A stretch of DNA of 24,177 nt from DAOPZC01 sp035353175. Its GTDB lineage: Bacteria; Verrucomicrobiota; Kiritimatiellia; RFP12; UBA1067. Made by a program: the position numbers and the translations under genes. Of the stretch, positions 23,106 to 24,177 are shown piece by piece (within the stretch, counting starts at the first letter, position 1; each line of letters begins with the position of its first letter). The notes under the pieces are model-generated. The model was not told the origin of the DNA, made no database searches, and saw only the letters and a list, made by a program, of their open reading frames with translations. Location of the stretch: contig DAOPZC010000066.1 in NCBI GenBank assembly GCA_035353175.1, positions 1 to 24,177 on the forward strand. The letters are read 5' to 3'.

Positions 23106-23795
23106 CTATTTGGCGTGATGGTCCGACTGGGCTCCTATGGTCAGAAAGGCAACCACCCCGTTCGAGGCGAGACTTGAACTGAGTCCCACACGTAGACCAT
23201 CGAAGCTGGTCTCAACGCCCTTCTTGCCTTTTCCTACATTGGCCAGAAGCCACGTAGTGAATTTTTTGGGAAGATTACTCTGCTGACTGCCAGCAGCCAC
23301 CTCCAATAGATTGTATCCCAATGCTATGCTCGCCAAGTTTGCCGTTTCATTATTGGATAAACTGAAAATAAACAGGAGCGAATCGACAGTGCCGTTCTTG
23401 TCGTTGTCGTAGATGACCACGGTGTTCTTCTCACCGGAGAGGACGATATGAGACCAGCTATAGTCAATGCGGCTATCCCGTTCCTTCGTTTCCATAGGAT
23501 TTTGCCGGAGTATCGGGATCGCCGTTTTGAAGTCAGCTATCCCTGCTTTGATCGATCTCGTCGGGGCTGGTTTTTTACTTCGGTTGCAAGCTCCGACGAT
23601 GATGATCAAAACGATGAATATACCAACCAAGAATCGCGCACCCATAGCAACATCTTTGGGTGACTTCTCATCAGTCTTCTTTGTAGCTTCTGTAATCGCC
23701 ATCCCTGTCTTATTCACGGGACAGCCGCAAATAGGGCAAGAGTCAGCTTTGTCGCTAATTTCTTTTGCGCACCCAGGACATGAGATTAATGCCAT
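23106..23795 (-). CDS. Zinc-ribbon membrane-anchored protein, unknown
   Basis: The 229-residue product starts with a zinc ribbon (C6-x2-C9 ... C20-x2-C23), then a linker and one transmembrane helix (about 50-70, VGIFIVLIIIVG), followed by a soluble domain of about 150 residues, probably outside the membrane. Zinc-ribbon plus single-helix proteins are common cassette and accessory genes with no assigned reaction. GAAGGA 7 nt before the ATG supports the start at 23795; a longer frame would run into attC-like site D. Confidence 0.7.
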   Translation of the reverse strand: MALISCPGCAKEISDKADSCPICGCPVNKTGMAITEATKKTDEKSPKDVAMGARFLVGIFIVLIIIVGACNRSKKPAPTRSIKAGIADFKTAIPILRQNPMETKERDSRIDYSWSHIVLSGEKNTVVIYDNDKNGTVDSLLFIFSLSNNETANLASIALGYNLLEVAAGSQQSNLPKKFTTWLLANVGKGKKGVETSFDGLRVGLSSSLASNGVVAFLTIGAQSDHHAK

Positions 23796-23817
23796 ACCTT
23801 GATCCTTCGTTACTTGT

Positions 23818-23908
23818 GCCGAACAGCGCGGCTCACGTGGCGCGAAAGGTAAACCATGGGTAAGAGGCAAAAAGGCTGTAGAGCGTCACGTGAAGCCGTT
23901 GGTTCGGC
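23818..23908 (-). repeat. attC-like recombination site D (91 bp)
   Basis: On the minus strand: GCCGAAC (23908-23902), arm CGGCTTCACGTGACGC, variable centre of about 40 nt, arm GCGCCACGTGAGCCGCG, GTTCGGC (23824-23818). The left arm has one extra T. It lies upstream of the zinc-ribbon gene. Confidence 0.65.
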
Positions 23909-24177
23909 TTCATCGCGTGAGTGGTCGCGTGGTTTCTTTTGCGCGTTGGCCAAGCTGATCGACATGCACGGGACCACGACACCCGACATGGAGTGTCTGT
24001 TCTCCGGCGGCGGTGATCCGCAATACGCCGACGAAATCGACCAAGCAGTTTTTAAGCGGCACGGGCTTATGCCGAACGTTGCGGCGCACCAACGGCGCGA
24101 TCAGCGCCGTTGGGTGTCGCCGCTGGTTGGGATTCCTTATCATCATGAACAGTTGCCCGAGAGTCACGTGTGGGTCC
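23856..24177 (+). CDS. Partial unknown cassette protein, runs off the window
   Basis: An open frame of 107 codons without a stop begins MGKRQKGCRASREAVG and includes a coherent stretch FFCALAKLIDMHG ... DPQYADEIDQAVFKRHGLM. AAAGG 6 nt before the ATG is a good ribosome site. Codon use is GC-rich at third positions. It is on the opposite strand from the other cassette genes, its start lies in the centre of site D and it reads through site E, both unusual. I do not know the family. A minus-strand frame over the same DNA looks less protein-like. Confidence 0.45.
   Translation, partial: MGKRQKGCRASREAVGSASSREWSRGFFCALAKLIDMHGTTTPDMECLFSGGGDPQYADEIDQAVFKRHGLMPNVAAHQRRDQRRWVSPLVGIPYHHEQLPESHVWV
24071..24132 (-). 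repeat. attC-like recombination site E (62 bp)
   Basis: On the minus strand the arms GCGGCGACACCCAACGGCGC and GCGCCGTTGGTGCGCCGC pair along nearly their whole length, and the left arm has two unpaired extra bases. Outer boxes are TCCCAAC (24132-24126) and GTTCGGC (24077-24071). This is the most stable palindrome of the array. Confidence 0.65.

Noticed and set aside
23910..24167. An 85-codon minus-strand frame at the right edge
   Set aside because: It reads through the attC-like arms and lacks protein-like composition; the plus-strand frame over the same region is more coherent.

Overview
The window looks like chromosomal DNA from a GC-rich bacterium of the PVC superphylum, most likely Kiritimatiellota, Lentisphaerota or Verrucomicrobiota. 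That placement is inferred from the gene mix: a GH106 rhamnosidase next to a PD40/HZS-alpha-like di-haem protein, a DUF4432 mutarotase, RhaT, a YgiQ-type radical SAM protein and a secreted protein with a PVC-style C-terminal domain. No marker gene is present to settle the phylum.

Layout. 1-430: a tRNA-Ser(CGA) gene with its own promoter and terminator. 448-3897: one large type IIL (MmeI-like) restriction-modification enzyme. 4010-4132: a 40-residue membrane peptide. 4433-6525: divergent lexA and dinB, an SOS pair, followed by a small ribbon-helix-helix gene and an acylphosphatase. 7722-14248: a HAD phosphatase, a RhaT-like sugar/proton symporter, a secreted beta-rich protein, a DUF4432 sugar mutarotase and a YgiQ-like radical SAM protein. 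14377-21600 (minus strand): an operon made of a truncated FGGY (XylB-like) kinase, the PD40/di-haem protein and the GH106 alpha-L-rhamnosidase. 21689-24177: small genes separated by imperfect palindromes that I read as integron attC sites. This array holds an ATPase fragment, a MazEF-type toxin-antitoxin pair, two unknown cassette proteins and one gene running off the right edge.

How the genes may work together: GH106, RhaT, the DUF4432 mutarotase and the kinase remnant suggest use of deoxy-sugars such as L-rhamnose from polysaccharides. LexA and DinB suggest damage-inducible translesion synthesis under a candidate 21-bp operator. The restriction enzyme and the cassette array are defence and accessory DNA.

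Three patterns run across the genes. First, two periodic repeat families occupy different zones. A degenerate pyrimidine-rich 7-mer family covers the left 5 kb and has invaded the restriction gene three times in blocks of 42, 42 and 63 nt, all frame-preserving. A 6-mer family (TAATCC/GGATTA) covers 7.5-14.4 kb; two copies are full-length members of one roughly 160-bp element in opposite orientations. Second, many start codons lie only 6-8 nt after a good -10 hexamer, which implies leaderless mRNAs. Third, the right-hand 2.5 kb looks like an integron cassette array without a visible integrase, ending at a broken sugar-kinase gene.
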